Positions 14,780 through 23,654 of a DNA stretch of 64,000 bases are shown piece by piece. A model generated the notes under the pieces. That model had not been told where the DNA came from. It saw nothing but the letters and a program-made list of their open reading frames with translations, and did not search any database. Every line of letters starts with the position of its first letter. Positions within the stretch are counted from its first letter, which is position 1. The DNA is taken from positions 62,610-126,609 of the forward strand of contig JAHZGH010000007.1 in NCBI GenBank assembly GCA_019420905.1, in the 5' to 3' direction. A program made the translations under genes and the position numbers. The DNA comes from Succinivibrionaceae bacterium (GTDB taxonomy: Bacteria; Pseudomonadota; Gammaproteobacteria; Enterobacterales; Succinivibrionaceae).

Positions 14780-16391
14780 AAGAGCCTCGCATTACACCTG
14801 TGTTCACAGTAGTCTTGAGATTATTTGAAGTGTTATTGCGTACAACTTCGGCTTTTACGTTATCGTCTGTCTTAATTTTAATTTCCATTTCGCCCTGCAT
14901 ATTGCCACCGCTTGCCACGGCTAAAGTTTCAGCAGGTAAAATCTCAGGAGAGCTTTTCTTGTCAGAGTTGAAGAAACCTGTGACGTTATCCAAAACATCA
15001 GAGCCGAAATTTTTGACAGCATCAAAACTTGAATTAAAGAACTCATAAGATTTTGAAAAAGGTTCAAAAAATGTGTTCTTTATGTCTTGCCATAGCGAGT
15101 TAAAGAAATCACTTAACTTTCCAAAAGCATCTTTTATCTGCTCTGGAATCGAGCATACCTCATTCCAAAAAGCTTTAGACTTATCGACAATAGACGCAAA
15201 GAAATTAAACATGTTTTGCCAAATTTTGGAAATACGCGCACATATTTCATCCCAATTTTTATAAACTTGATAAGCTATAGCTCCTATAGCTACAGCTATT
15301 GTTGTTGCTAACAGTATTGCAGGATTTGCAAGTAACGCAGCGTTTAACCCCCACAATGCTTTTACTACACTTCCAATTGAACCAATTGTGGCCATTAATG
15401 ATGAAGTGAAGTTTGCTGTGAATACAGCAGCAACTCCTATAGCAATAGTTTTTAAGCCTCCTAATTTTTCAAAAAGCTCGTATGAAGTCTTCGCAAACTC
15501 AACAGCTCCTGTAATACAGGCTTTAAAATCAATCTTTTCAATTGCAGAAGCTACATCTTTGGCAACATCAGCAATAGAAGAGGCAATCCATTCGCGATTT
15601 GATGCTATGCACTCAGTCATAGACTCCACTAAAGGAGTCAATACAGGTAAAACCTGATTAGCAATTGAATACTGCACTCCTCGCAAGGAATACTGCATAC
15701 GATTTAAAGCATCATCATAATCACCAGCAACACCTAAAGCGTCATCTGATAAAACAATACCAAAGTTTTCTGCTTCTTCTGTCAGTTCATTAAGGGCTTC
15801 AGAGCCTCCTTCGAGCATTTGAATTAAGCTTTGACCAGATTTTCCGAACAAGGTATTAGCAATATAGGCTTTTTGTGCAGCAGTATCTTGGCTTCTAATG
15901 CAATTGGCTACTTCTGGTAAAAGCTCAGTAGCTGTTTTAAGCTCACCGTTTACGTTATAAAGACTAACACCGAGCTCTTTAAACATTTCAGGAATTGCTT
16001 TATTTTTACCTGCGCTCACCTGGCCCAGATTCTTACCTAAAATCTCAATAGCGCCACTAATTTCTTCAGCAGAGCTGCCGCTCATCTGCGCTGCATATTG
16101 AAAGAGCTGTAAATCCTGTGCCGATGCACCAATTTTTGAAGCTAAATCAGCAACTCCTGTACCATATTCAACAAAGCTACTTAAAGAATTTGCAACTGTG
16201 GCTCCAAGCGAGGCCATTACACCAGCCAAAGGGGCAAATGTTAAAGCTCCTAACGATGTGGCGTTGTCGGCAAAATCTTTTAAAGCCACTTCTGTTAATT
16301 TGAAATTTTTTCTAAGCTGTTTCAAATCTTTTGAAGCTTGATCTGCAATGACAGAAAAGACTGTCTTAATCTCTTGCTTCTTCTCTGCCAT
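14766..16391 (-). CDS. Tail tape measure protein
   Basis: A 541-residue tape measure, short for the class. The N-terminal helical part includes EYGTGVADLASKIGASAQDLQLFQYAAQMSG-type spacing (about 70-105) seen in phage tape measures. A hydrophobic centre follows (AIGVAAVFTANF, LLATTIAVAIGAIAY), then a tryptophan/phenylalanine-rich segment (SIVDKSKAFWNEVC). It sets tail length and threads the tube. It lies directly after the frameshifted gp41/gp41' chaperones, as expected. Confidence 0.88.
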   Translation of the reverse strand: MAEKKQEIKTVFSVIADQASKDLKQLRKNFKLTEVALKDFADNATSLGALTFAPLAGVMASLGATVANSLSSFVEYGTGVADLASKIGASAQDLQLFQYAAQMSGSSAEEISGAIEILGKNLGQVSAGKNKAIPEMFKELGVSLYNVNGELKTATELLPEVANCIRSQDTAAQKAYIANTLFGKSGQSLIQMLEGGSEALNELTEEAENFGIVLSDDALGVAGDYDDALNRMQYSLRGVQYSIANQVLPVLTPLVESMTECIASNREWIASSIADVAKDVASAIEKIDFKACITGAVEFAKTSYELFEKLGGLKTIAIGVAAVFTANFTSSLMATIGSIGSVVKALWGLNAALLANPAILLATTIAVAIGAIAYQVYKNWDEICARISKIWQNMFNFFASIVDKSKAFWNEVCSIPEQIKDAFGKLSDFFNSLWQDIKNTFFEPFSKSYEFFNSSFDAVKNFGSDVLDNVTGFFNSDKKSSPEILPAETLAVASGGNMQGEMEIKIKTDDNVKAEVVRNNTSNNLKTTVNTGVMRGSYVPV

Positions 16392-16393
16392 TT

Positions 16394-16603
16394 TTATCTC
16401 CTATTATTTTTTATTTCATCTGCAATACGTTTGGCTTGTTCGCTCATCTCTATTAACTCATCAACTGTGTGATTTTCCATAAACTCAAGGGGATTTATCT
16501 TCCAAAAATAAGCGCATGAGTACACACAGTCGATAAATCGCTTTAGGCTGTCATCGGAGGCAATTCCCCACTGTCGAAAAAATTTAACAATGGGCGCACG
16601 CAC
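16394..16603 (-). CDS. gp41': frameshift extension of the tail-assembly chaperone
   Basis: A 69-codon open frame that overlaps the end of gp41 in the -1 frame and stops 3 bases before the tape measure gene. It is best read as the C-terminal part of a gp41-gp41' fusion made by ribosomal frameshifting (fusion 16394-16833). The sequence FFRQWGIASDDSLKRFIDCVYSCAYFW continues directly from the shared LNF. Independent initiation at the ATG is possible but no strong ribosome site is seen. Confidence 0.8.
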   Translation of the reverse strand: MRAPIVKFFRQWGIASDDSLKRFIDCVYSCAYFWKINPLEFMENHTVDELIEMSEQAKRIADEIKNNRR

Positions 16604-16833
16604 TTCATAAAATCTTTATAAGTTAACTGATTAATAACGCTTGGAGGCAAAGCATTAAGGATTTCTAGATATCGACAACAGACATCGTAGTTAAAATCCA
16701 TTTCACCAGTTTTTTGATTAACTCGAATAGGCGAACCTAGTTGCCTAATAACTTTCATAAAAGGCTGAGATACTTCTAATTCTTCAATAGTCTTATTGCC
16801 ATGTTGGATGCTGTTCTCTAACTTAATTATCAT
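16543..16833 (-). CDS. Tail-assembly chaperone gp41
   Basis: A 96-residue Phage_TAC/Mu gp41-type chaperone (LEVSQPFMKVIRQLG, MDFNYDVCCRYLEIL, PPSVINQLTYKDFMKC). It coats the tape measure during tail assembly. The terminal codons TTA AAT TTT TTC carry a canonical -1 slippery heptamer, so a fraction of ribosomes should enter gp41'. It lies between the tail tube and tape measure genes, as expected. Confidence 0.87.
   Translation of the reverse strand: MIIKLENSIQHGNKTIEELEVSQPFMKVIRQLGSPIRVNQKTGEMDFNYDVCCRYLEILNALPPSVINQLTYKDFMKCVRPLLNFFDSGELPPMTA
16579..16585 (-). promoter_or_regulatory. -1 ribosomal frameshift site A-AAT-TTT
   Basis: On the minus strand the heptamer AAATTTT lies in gp41 phase as A|AAT|TTT. 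A -1 slip gives AAA|TTT|TTT|CGA, exactly the gp41' frame. It corresponds to the G/GT shift of lambda and related shifts in Mu-like phages. Confidence 0.8.
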
Positions 16834-16836
16834 CTT

Positions 16837-17211
16837 TTAATTACCTGTCTGTAAAAATCCATCTATACCTTGAAATTCAAGTGAAGTTGTTCCGTCACTC
16901 ATGGAGCCAGAAATTTCACCTACAAGCCAGGCTTGAGACAGAGTGTAAACCCAGCCGTTTGCGAGCTCTGCTGTAATAGTCATGTTGTCACTCTTTGCAA
17001 TTTTGGAGATTGGGAAGCTCGGGGTTAAAAAAGCTGAACATTTAACAAAAGGTATGCGTGGAGTTTCGCTGTAGCCAGCAACGCCAGTGCTGCCTATTTT
17101 GGTTTCTCTAATTACTGATGTTAAAGGGATTTCTACGCTTCCTTCTACAGCTAACTGTTCGCCATCGACCTTGATATAACAAGTGCCAGCAATGATTTTT
17201 GAATCTGCCAT
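16837..17211 (-). CDS. Tail tube protein
   Basis: A 124-residue tube subunit of Mu gpM type: KIIAGTCYIKVDGEQLAVEGS at the start, then RIPFVKCSAFLTP and the ending SLEFQGIDGF. It polymerises inside the sheath. It lies between sheath and gp41, with an AGGAG ribosome site. No anomalies. Confidence 0.87.
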   Translation of the reverse strand: MADSKIIAGTCYIKVDGEQLAVEGSVEIPLTSVIRETKIGSTGVAGYSETPRIPFVKCSAFLTPSFPISKIAKSDNMTITAELANGWVYTLSQAWLVGEISGSMSDGTTSLEFQGIDGFLQTGN

Positions 17212-17220
17212 TTTTATCTC

Positions 17221-18720
17221 CTAAGCGTTTTCTGAATACTGCAATCTAAACTGAGCCTGCAATGCAAAAATACGTAACTGATTTACCAAATCTGGAGGTA
17301 ACAATACATCTACGCGATTTGGATCGTTTGCATTTCTTTCAACAATTAAATACTTAGCAAATAGCTCTGTGTTCTCAACTAAGCCTCGGCGTTCCAATTG
17401 CTTATATTGAGCAATAAGCTCTGATTTGATGATTGCAGGAGTGACAATCGCCTGACCAGGACCAAAGTTAGTACCGTCATCGGCAAGTTTATGACGAGGA
17501 TATTTAGAAGTGATTGCGCCTTTAAGTGTGGTAACAACTTCTGCAAGACTAAACATAGTTGTCACGTCAAGATAAGAGTTGTCAGCATCTCCGAATTTAT
17601 TTGTCTGATAAGTCGTGATAGCTCTTTGGATCATCACAGTACCAGCTGTGTCATAAAGAGTAGCAATACCGTTGTTTAAAAGAGTGTTCTGCTCATTGAA
17701 GCCAAACTTATTTTCCATGCTTGGTGCCATTACGCTTACAAGCTCTCTTGTCTGCAAAGGACGAGCAGGGTCATTAGTTAAGCACACTGCAGCAGCACCG
17801 GTTATCGCACCAGCTAAAATAAATGCAGGCTCTGGATGCTTTGCCTCGCAACCGAAAATCGACATATGCTGGTCGTTGCGAGTTTTTCCGAGATTGACTA
17901 AATTCTCAGCAGAATCTTTCTTTACGCTGAAAATATGGCCGTACTGCATGCGTGCATATGACCATCTACCAGAGGCATCTTGCATCTCATCTTTACATGC
18001 GTCTAATCCAGTTGCATCGCAGGATTGAAGGCCAATGTAATAGAATGTATCAGCTTTAATGGCTTCAAATGCCTTCTTATAATCGATGTCACCTGTACCG
18101 CCTGCTAGTGCTGTAATCTCAACGCTTAAGCCTGAAACAGCCTCTTCGCCTGCAGCATAGCCCAGCACATTAACGGCTAAAGGTAAATCATTGCCATAAG
18201 TTCCGACCTGTTTTGCTGTTACTTTTACAACTTTATTAGCACCAGTCTCATCAAGAGTAGCCTGTACAGGTAAATCTTTATGTGCAGTGATAGCATCAAT
18301 GATTGCTTGTGCGACTTCAGTATCTTTGGCTCCAGAGGCGACAGGAATCGCAACTTTAGTGCTGCCGACATATAAAGAGATAGTACCTGAAGCTAAAGCA
18401 GTACCAGCTAAAGTAATTTTGCCTGATGCAGAAGTTCCGCTCACGCTGATTGGCAGGCACCATAATTCACCTGCACTATCTTGATTGCGATAAGCTTCAG
18501 CCATCAAAGCCAAAGGCGAGCCTCGACCAAACTTCTCTTTTGCTTGCGTTGCAGTTGAAATAAGATACGGCTTGCCGGCTGTGGCCGTGTCACCAATATG
18601 CTGACCAATCAGTAAACTTTTTTTGTTTACTGTCGCAGTATTAGCCATTGAGTTGTCGATTTCCGCATAAAAAAGCGGCACTCTGATATTAGATGGTATG
18701 TAGTTAAAACTAATTGCCAT
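17221..18720 (-). CDS. Contractile tail sheath protein (Mu gpL-like)
   Basis: A 499-residue sheath protein. The N-terminal VPLFYAEIDNSMAN and LLIGQH, the central immunoglobulin-like insertion and the C-terminal domain with GFNEQNTLLNNGIATLYDTAG and QRAITTYQTN match the sheath family. Its presence assigns the phage to contractile-tailed (myo) morphology. An AGGAG site precedes the ATG. Confidence 0.92.
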   Translation of the reverse strand: MAISFNYIPSNIRVPLFYAEIDNSMANTATVNKKSLLIGQHIGDTATAGKPYLISTATQAKEKFGRGSPLALMAEAYRNQDSAGELWCLPISVSGTSASGKITLAGTALASGTISLYVGSTKVAIPVASGAKDTEVAQAIIDAITAHKDLPVQATLDETGANKVVKVTAKQVGTYGNDLPLAVNVLGYAAGEEAVSGLSVEITALAGGTGDIDYKKAFEAIKADTFYYIGLQSCDATGLDACKDEMQDASGRWSYARMQYGHIFSVKKDSAENLVNLGKTRNDQHMSIFGCEAKHPEPAFILAGAITGAAAVCLTNDPARPLQTRELVSVMAPSMENKFGFNEQNTLLNNGIATLYDTAGTVMIQRAITTYQTNKFGDADNSYLDVTTMFSLAEVVTTLKGAITSKYPRHKLADDGTNFGPGQAIVTPAIIKSELIAQYKQLERRGLVENTELFAKYLIVERNANDPNRVDVLLPPDLVNQLRIFALQAQFRLQYSENA

Positions 18721-18732
18721 TTATTATCTCCT

Positions 18733-19305
18733 TTACCATAAATCTTTAACCTTAAACTTCAAGTCAATTTGTCCGTCAGGCTTGTTATCTTTGCCAATTA
18801 TGTCAACGCCAACATCTACAGTGTGTAATTTTGATGTGTCTTCATTTAACTGCTCTGGAATCCGAGTATCTTCAACATTGATTGCATAAGAACAATTAAA
18901 CTCAAGTTGAATAAACAGCGCTGCAGGACACATTGAGCTGTCTAGAATTTGATAGTTGCTGTACTCATATGTACAGTTTTTGTCTCCTAGAGGAGCCCAG
19001 CCTAAAATTGCTTTGAAAACTTCTTCTTTTAAATCTTCAGCTACATCTACGGCACTTTGGCCACGCATATCAGAACTTGAGACAACCAATACAACTGCTA
19101 CAGACGCATCTATAACTTGATAGTAAGAGTTTTCTAATCTTTGTAATGTTTGAGGATTTTCTGAAATTGTGAAGACGTAAGCAGCAGGAAGTTGTTCAGG
19201 ATTGATGACATTGGATAAATTTTGATATTCAGCTACTCCAAAAACGCGCTCACTAAAACTTGGACATCGTTCACGCAGCGCTTGAATTGTGCTAGATACT
19301 TTCAA
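18733..19305 (-). CDS. Gp37-family tail/neck protein
   Basis: A 190-residue protein with the Gp37 pattern: IQALRERCPSFSERVFG near the start, PAAYVFTISENPQ and a beta-rich middle. Members lie between the head-tail connector genes and the sheath in Mu-like tails and probably act at the neck or tail terminus. It overlaps the upstream gene by 4 bases. Confidence 0.75.
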   Translation of the reverse strand: MKVSSTIQALRERCPSFSERVFGVAEYQNLSNVINPEQLPAAYVFTISENPQTLQRLENSYYQVIDASVAVVLVVSSSDMRGQSAVDVAEDLKEEVFKAILGWAPLGDKNCTYEYSNYQILDSSMCPAALFIQLEFNCSYAINVEDTRIPEQLNEDTSKLHTVDVGVDIIGKDNKPDGQIDLKFKVKDLW

Positions 19306-19730
19306 TTTCCAAATCCTTTTATGCTATCAATTACAGCATCTTCAATAATTTCTGATGTTTTGTTTTCTGTGAGTTTTGTAGCTTCGATAATGGGATTTTT
19401 GCGAGGTTTTAAAGAGCCATTTTTCTTACCATAAAAGAGAACGGCAGGATAAAAAACTTGCGCATCTTTTATAGTGTCTACTTGAGTTCTTGACCAAAAC
19501 TTGTCTTTACGTCTTGATGCGTGATTACGAATAGCTCTACGCATATGACCCGTGTGTCTTCCTGGGATTTCACCAGGCTTTGAAACCTCTTTAGTAGAAC
19601 AAAGCTTTTTAGCCTGTTTACTTACAACTTTTGACGCTTCGCGCAAGCCTTTCATGAGAACTTTTCTATCAATGTCTTTTACTTTTAAAAGCTTCGGCAT
19701 TTGCAAAGATACAGTTAAAAAATTACTCAT
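19302..19730 (-). CDS. HK97 gp10-like head-tail/minor tail protein
   Basis: A 142-residue basic protein with GLREASKVVSKQAKK, GEIPGRHTGHMRRAIRNHA and VLFYGKKNGSLKPRKNPI. This layout is typical of HK97 gp10-type or tail-completion proteins. It belongs to the connector set between capsid and sheath and overlaps both neighbours by 4 bases. Confidence 0.7.
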   Translation of the reverse strand: MSNFLTVSLQMPKLLKVKDIDRKVLMKGLREASKVVSKQAKKLCSTKEVSKPGEIPGRHTGHMRRAIRNHASRRKDKFWSRTQVDTIKDAQVFYPAVLFYGKKNGSLKPRKNPIIEATKLTENKTSEIIEDAVIDSIKGFGN

Positions 19731-20134
19731 GACAAACTCTCAGACATCATTGAAGATGTTGTTTGTTTATTATTTTCAGGCAGGATGTCGCCCAATTCAC
19801 AAGCTTCAACTACTGTGAAAACACCATCACCGTTTGCGTCAGTAACACGTGTTGGACGATAAAAACGACCATCGCATTTAATTAAAATACCGTGAGAAAT
19901 AGACAGAGCGTCTGTTTTGCCTAAAACACTTCTAAACCAAAATCGATGCGTAGCTTTCTGCTCAATTTGGACTGTGCCCCAATACAAACTGCCCGTAGGT
20001 TCGACTTTTGACCAGCAAGTAAAAATCACCGTATCAATTTGTTTCGCTTGATGATTAGCTAGCGGATAATCTACACGTCTTATAATTTCAATCTGATGCT
20101 TTAATTCTCCAGATTCTGGAATTGATATAGACAT
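19727..20134 (-). CDS. Head-tail adaptor / head closure protein
   Basis: A 135-residue beta-rich protein with the head-tail joining pattern: GELKHQIEIIRR, CWSKVEPTGS, THRFWFRSVLGKTDALSISHGILIKCDGRFYRPTRV. It should close the head after packaging and dock the tail. It overlaps the next gene by 4 bases. Confidence 0.78.
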   Translation of the reverse strand: MSISIPESGELKHQIEIIRRVDYPLANHQAKQIDTVIFTCWSKVEPTGSLYWGTVQIEQKATHRFWFRSVLGKTDALSISHGILIKCDGRFYRPTRVTDANGDGVFTVVEACELGDILPENNKQTTSSMMSESLS

Positions 20135-20136
20135 GA

Positions 20137-20475
20137 TTAATCTTCTCTATCGTAAAGAATGAAAGGATCTAAAAGATGCTTAAAATGAACGCTTAAGCTT
20201 GAAGTTGTTGATAGCTCTCTATGCGTATACATATCTCCTACAACACAAAAAATGTATTGCTTAACACCAAAAGGGACATCATCAATGCTTCTAGCTAGAG
20301 CTTTATCGTCTTTTCTATAAATAATCTCGCGCATCATTCTGTGTTCAGCATCATTACAAGCTGATAAAGCATATTGCTCAAGTAAAACATCTTCACTGTC
20401 ATGACTGATGCGCAGATGTGCTTTAATCTCGTCAATCGTTACAGGCAAAATAGGTGCAGTTTCTTGATAAATCAT
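20137..20475 (-). CDS. Head-tail connector (gp6-like)
   Basis: A 112-residue, mostly helical protein: TIDEIKAHLRISHDSEDVLLEQYALSACNDAEHRM, then a connector-type VPFGVKQYIFCVVGDMYTHRE. It fits the gp6 family that extends the portal. It is the first gene after the capsid terminator. Confidence 0.82.
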   Translation of the reverse strand: MIYQETAPILPVTIDEIKAHLRISHDSEDVLLEQYALSACNDAEHRMMREIIYRKDDKALARSIDDVPFGVKQYIFCVVGDMYTHRELSTTSSLSVHFKHLLDPFILYDRED

Positions 20476-20488
20476 TATTGTGCCTATA

Positions 20489-20522
20489 AAAAAGCCCTTA
20501 CTTCAAAAAAGCAAGGGCTTGG
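20489..20522 (-). terminator. Terminator after the capsid gene
   Basis: On the minus strand AAGCCCTT (20520-20513) pairs with AAGGGCTT (20499-20492), followed by a run of T. It would limit read-through from the highly expressed capsid gene into the connector genes. Confidence 0.8.
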
Positions 20523-20539
20523 TCCTAAGTTAGCGATTT

Positions 20540-21751
20540 TTATGCTGCAGCTGTTGGAACTTTCCAAGCACCACCGTAAATGGCAGATGTTTGCTCAATA
20601 GCAAAGCCTAATCTGCGTTCAACTCGAAGAGTAATAAGATTTTGGGTAAAGTTATCAGAATCTGATTCTGACATAGCCAAAGTTATTTCTTCTCGATCAT
20701 AAATAGTACCTGCTAAGGTAAAGTTCGCGATCAGATACTTGCCTTGAGTAATGTTCGCTGAGGTAATTACAGGCACACCCCACATACTCTTAGAAGCAAT
20801 GCTTTGAGGCCCGCCTAAAATATATCTGCCCTGTTTATCCTTAATCACGCATAAAGCTGTCCAATCGGCTGGATTTAAAATAAAAGCGCTAGGCATAATA
20901 TTAGTACTTTCCATGCGTGCTTTTAAGAACAAAGCAAAATCAAACAAGTCTGCACCTGTAGGAAGGCTTGGTTGAATTGCGGTAGATGGATCAGTGTAAT
21001 TACCAGTGTATAACATACCTGGAAGTTCAGTGGCACCACCTTTACCATTTAAAAGCTGATAGTCAATCTTAGCTCTTAACCCATATTGAAGTTTAGAGTT
21101 GATATAAGCTGATAATGCAGGTGAGTCATCAGATAACTGCTTGGTGATACGAGTCCAATGAGCAACAGTGACAACAGCAGCAGTATCTAAGGTAGGCTGC
21201 GTGAAGGTAGTCTCTGGCTTATTAGCTCCTTCAGCAACTACAGCAGCATTATTAGTCATGGTGCCTTCTTTGACATACTGAATCGATGCTGCCGAGATAG
21301 GTACATGAGGAAATAAGGCCTCAATATTAAGCGGTGCGTCAGGCAAAGTCAGAATGCCCGGCACCAAATACGGAGCCGCCACAGTAGTGCGGGAAATGCT
21401 GTTGGCAGCCTGTGTTGTCGAAGGTGTGGAAGTCGAAGGTGTGGAAGCCGCAGCTTCTTCCTTGCTGAAGACAAACCTGCAGGATCTTGCAGAGTCGAAA
21501 GAAGCGTAAGCATTTGATTTGATGAAGCTCTCGCCTAAGGATAAATGCTGTACATCCTGAGGAGCGCTGATGCCTTGCTGCTCAATTTCGGATAATGCCT
21601 TAGAGAGTTTAACTTGTTCCTCTCCTAATTTCTTTAACTCGTCCTGCATAGCCTTTTGAGAGGCATTGCGATCTTTCTCAAGAGCACTGATTTTATTATC
21701 AATTGCATCTAAACTCTTGAGGATCTGATTGGTCTCGTTAGTATCTGGCAT
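20540..21751 (-). CDS. Major capsid protein, HK97 fold
   Basis: A 403-residue capsid precursor. Residues 1-60 form a coiled-coil scaffolding (delta) segment, followed by a serine/threonine/alanine linker that the adjacent protease probably cuts. The HK97 core follows: VPGILTLPDAPLNIEALFPHVPI, the E-loop region, AVVTVAHWTRITKQLSDDSPAL and the C-terminal FTQNLITLRVERRLGF. The order portal-protease-capsid is that of HK97/SfV. Confidence 0.92.
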   Translation of the reverse strand: MPDTNETNQILKSLDAIDNKISALEKDRNASQKAMQDELKKLGEEQVKLSKALSEIEQQGISAPQDVQHLSLGESFIKSNAYASFDSARSCRFVFSKEEAAASTPSTSTPSTTQAANSISRTTVAAPYLVPGILTLPDAPLNIEALFPHVPISAASIQYVKEGTMTNNAAVVAEGANKPETTFTQPTLDTAAVVTVAHWTRITKQLSDDSPALSAYINSKLQYGLRAKIDYQLLNGKGGATELPGMLYTGNYTDPSTAIQPSLPTGADLFDFALFLKARMESTNIMPSAFILNPADWTALCVIKDKQGRYILGGPQSIASKSMWGVPVITSANITQGKYLIANFTLAGTIYDREEITLAMSESDSDNFTQNLITLRVERRLGFAIEQTSAIYGGAWKVPTAAA

Positions 21752-21752
21752 A

Positions 21753-22409
21753 TTATTCTCCTAATTTTTCTAAAATGCTTTGGATCTTGTTACAGATCAA
21801 TTCATTGTTTGCTTTGTTCTCAACATCTCGCTGATTGATAAGCACACGTTTGGCAACAGAGATTAAGCTCTTTGCCTCATTACGAGAACAGCCAGCATCA
21901 CGCAGTCTTTTCTCAAATTCTGTTATGTTGTTGCAAGTATCAAAATCAATACTCTTACAACTTAAAATTCTGGCATAGTCATCTGCAGGGAAGTTAACAA
22001 TTGAGATCTCATATAACTTCTCAACTTCCTTGATGATCCAATTACTGCCACTTTTCTCATAGTTATCATCATTGACTGTCATGCCAACGCTCAATCCTGT
22101 AATTGAGCCAAATTTGATAGCATTAAAGACCTTCTGAGCTTTTTCTTGATTTAAATCAAGCTCGCCTGTGACTTTCAAGCCCACATCATCTTTGACTAAA
22201 GATGTCCATTTGCCGATGGGAATATCCAGACGGTCATGATTGAAGAACATAATGGGGCTTTGCTTTTCGCTTAGTACCTTGTCATAAGCTGTGGGCAAAA
22301 CAGTATCCCCGTAGCTGTCAATTTGATTAAAAACAGATGCATAACCTTCAACTACACCTGCATCACTAGTAGTTAAACCATTAATGCTTTTGAAAAAATT
22401 TAAGATCAT
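21753..22409 (-). CDS. Prohead protease (HK97 type, S78/U35)
   Basis: A 218-residue protease. Key features are GYASVFNQIDSYGDTVLP, PIMFFNHDRLDIPIGKW with the expected catalytic histidine in FNH, and SITGLSVGM with the catalytic serine. The C-terminal helix probably directs it into the prohead. It matures the capsid by removing the delta domain and then itself. Confidence 0.9.
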   Translation of the reverse strand: MILNFFKSINGLTTSDAGVVEGYASVFNQIDSYGDTVLPTAYDKVLSEKQSPIMFFNHDRLDIPIGKWTSLVKDDVGLKVTGELDLNQEKAQKVFNAIKFGSITGLSVGMTVNDDNYEKSGSNWIIKEVEKLYEISIVNFPADDYARILSCKSIDFDTCNNITEFEKRLRDAGCSRNEAKSLISVAKRVLINQRDVENKANNELICNKIQSILEKLGE

Positions 22410-23645
22410 TTATTGCCTCACAGGTTCAGTTGTAAGTGTTGTTTGTGGTGTTTGACTTGCATTTGTTTGTCCAAGTTTGTCCAGTGGCACTAAGTTGCTC
22501 TGGCAGGTCAAGTCATCACCGTCAGGCAAGGGCGGCAGATTTTCTTCAATGCGCACCTCGTTACGGGTTTTCCAGCCGTTCTGCACTGCCTGCGCATTCA
22601 TTGCGCTTCTATCTTTGTCGCTTGCACGCAAAAGGAAAGGCAGATAGAAAGTCACTTCATGATTGTATTTTTCATCTTTGCAGGGCAATCTCTTCATAAT
22701 TGCCTGCTCTAAGCTTCGGCATATTGGCAATATGGTGTTTTTATAGAAATTAGCTGTTACTTGCTCGATATTAGATCCTGCGGCACCACCGTCAGTATTA
22801 ATAAGTGCCGGTGGAACACTAAACCATCTACATAATTCTTCAACTGTGAATTTGCGTGTTTCTAATAATTGCGTATCTGCAGGACTTAAAGACATTTGCT
22901 TAAAATCGAGTCCGCAGGGAAGCACAGGCACACCGCCATTAATGCGAGAGGCATGAAAAGCTTCGGCAATTTCGTGTTTCTGCTGCTTGTTGACTGTTGC
23001 TGTAGTGGTCAAGATGCCGTTAACCTTGCCGCGATTTGCATATAAATCAACCGCAGTTTCTTGACTTAATGCACTCTCAGTAAGCGATGCTCGCATATAC
23101 TCAAGCTTGGACAAGCCTATAATACCGTTGCCCATGCATTTCCAATGCAGAATTTGATCATGCCTGTACTTAATAATGCGGTTATTACGATCATAGTACT
23201 GATAAACAAGCGTACCATCATTCTCCATATACACTTCCATTTGATCTGGATTTAATGGATAAATAGCTTTAACGGTCTTATCTGTTTTACGCACTATCAA
23301 TGCATAAGCATTACCGCGCAAAGCCCAATTGCTCACCATCGTCTGCCAAAATTCAAATGGAGTCATGGTGTAGTTGGGACTGACGCTGACAATGTAGTTG
23401 AGATTACACAGAGAATCTTTTTCTTTTGATCCGTCAGGATTCACTAAGTACACATGTATAGGTAGAGAAGCAATAGATCGTGATAACAAGTCAACACATG
23501 CCCACACTGTAGAAACTTGAAGGCCTTGTTCAGGAGTATAACTATGCGAATTACCAACAATAGTCGTCTGTGGTGCAGGAATCTGCCAGCCACTATGATC
23601 GCTGAGGTTTGATAAGAAGCCTCCTAACCATTTAAAAATTCCCAT
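22410..23645 (-). CDS. Portal protein (HK97 family)
   Basis: A 411-residue portal with clear landmarks: VSTVWACVDLLSRSIASLPIHVY near 45, PFEFWQTMVSNWALRGNAYALIVR near 97, LHWKCMGNGIIGLS and RWFSVPPALIN. It forms the dodecameric DNA gate and packaging dock. It abuts the protease gene directly. Confidence 0.92.
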   Translation of the reverse strand: MGIFKWLGGFLSNLSDHSGWQIPAPQTTIVGNSHSYTPEQGLQVSTVWACVDLLSRSIASLPIHVYLVNPDGSKEKDSLCNLNYIVSVSPNYTMTPFEFWQTMVSNWALRGNAYALIVRKTDKTVKAIYPLNPDQMEVYMENDGTLVYQYYDRNNRIIKYRHDQILHWKCMGNGIIGLSKLEYMRASLTESALSQETAVDLYANRGKVNGILTTTATVNKQQKHEIAEAFHASRINGGVPVLPCGLDFKQMSLSPADTQLLETRKFTVEELCRWFSVPPALINTDGGAAGSNIEQVTANFYKNTILPICRSLEQAIMKRLPCKDEKYNHEVTFYLPFLLRASDKDRSAMNAQAVQNGWKTRNEVRIEENLPPLPDGDDLTCQSNLVPLDKLGQTNASQTPQTTLTTEPVRQ

Positions 23646-23654
23646 ATCTATTAC

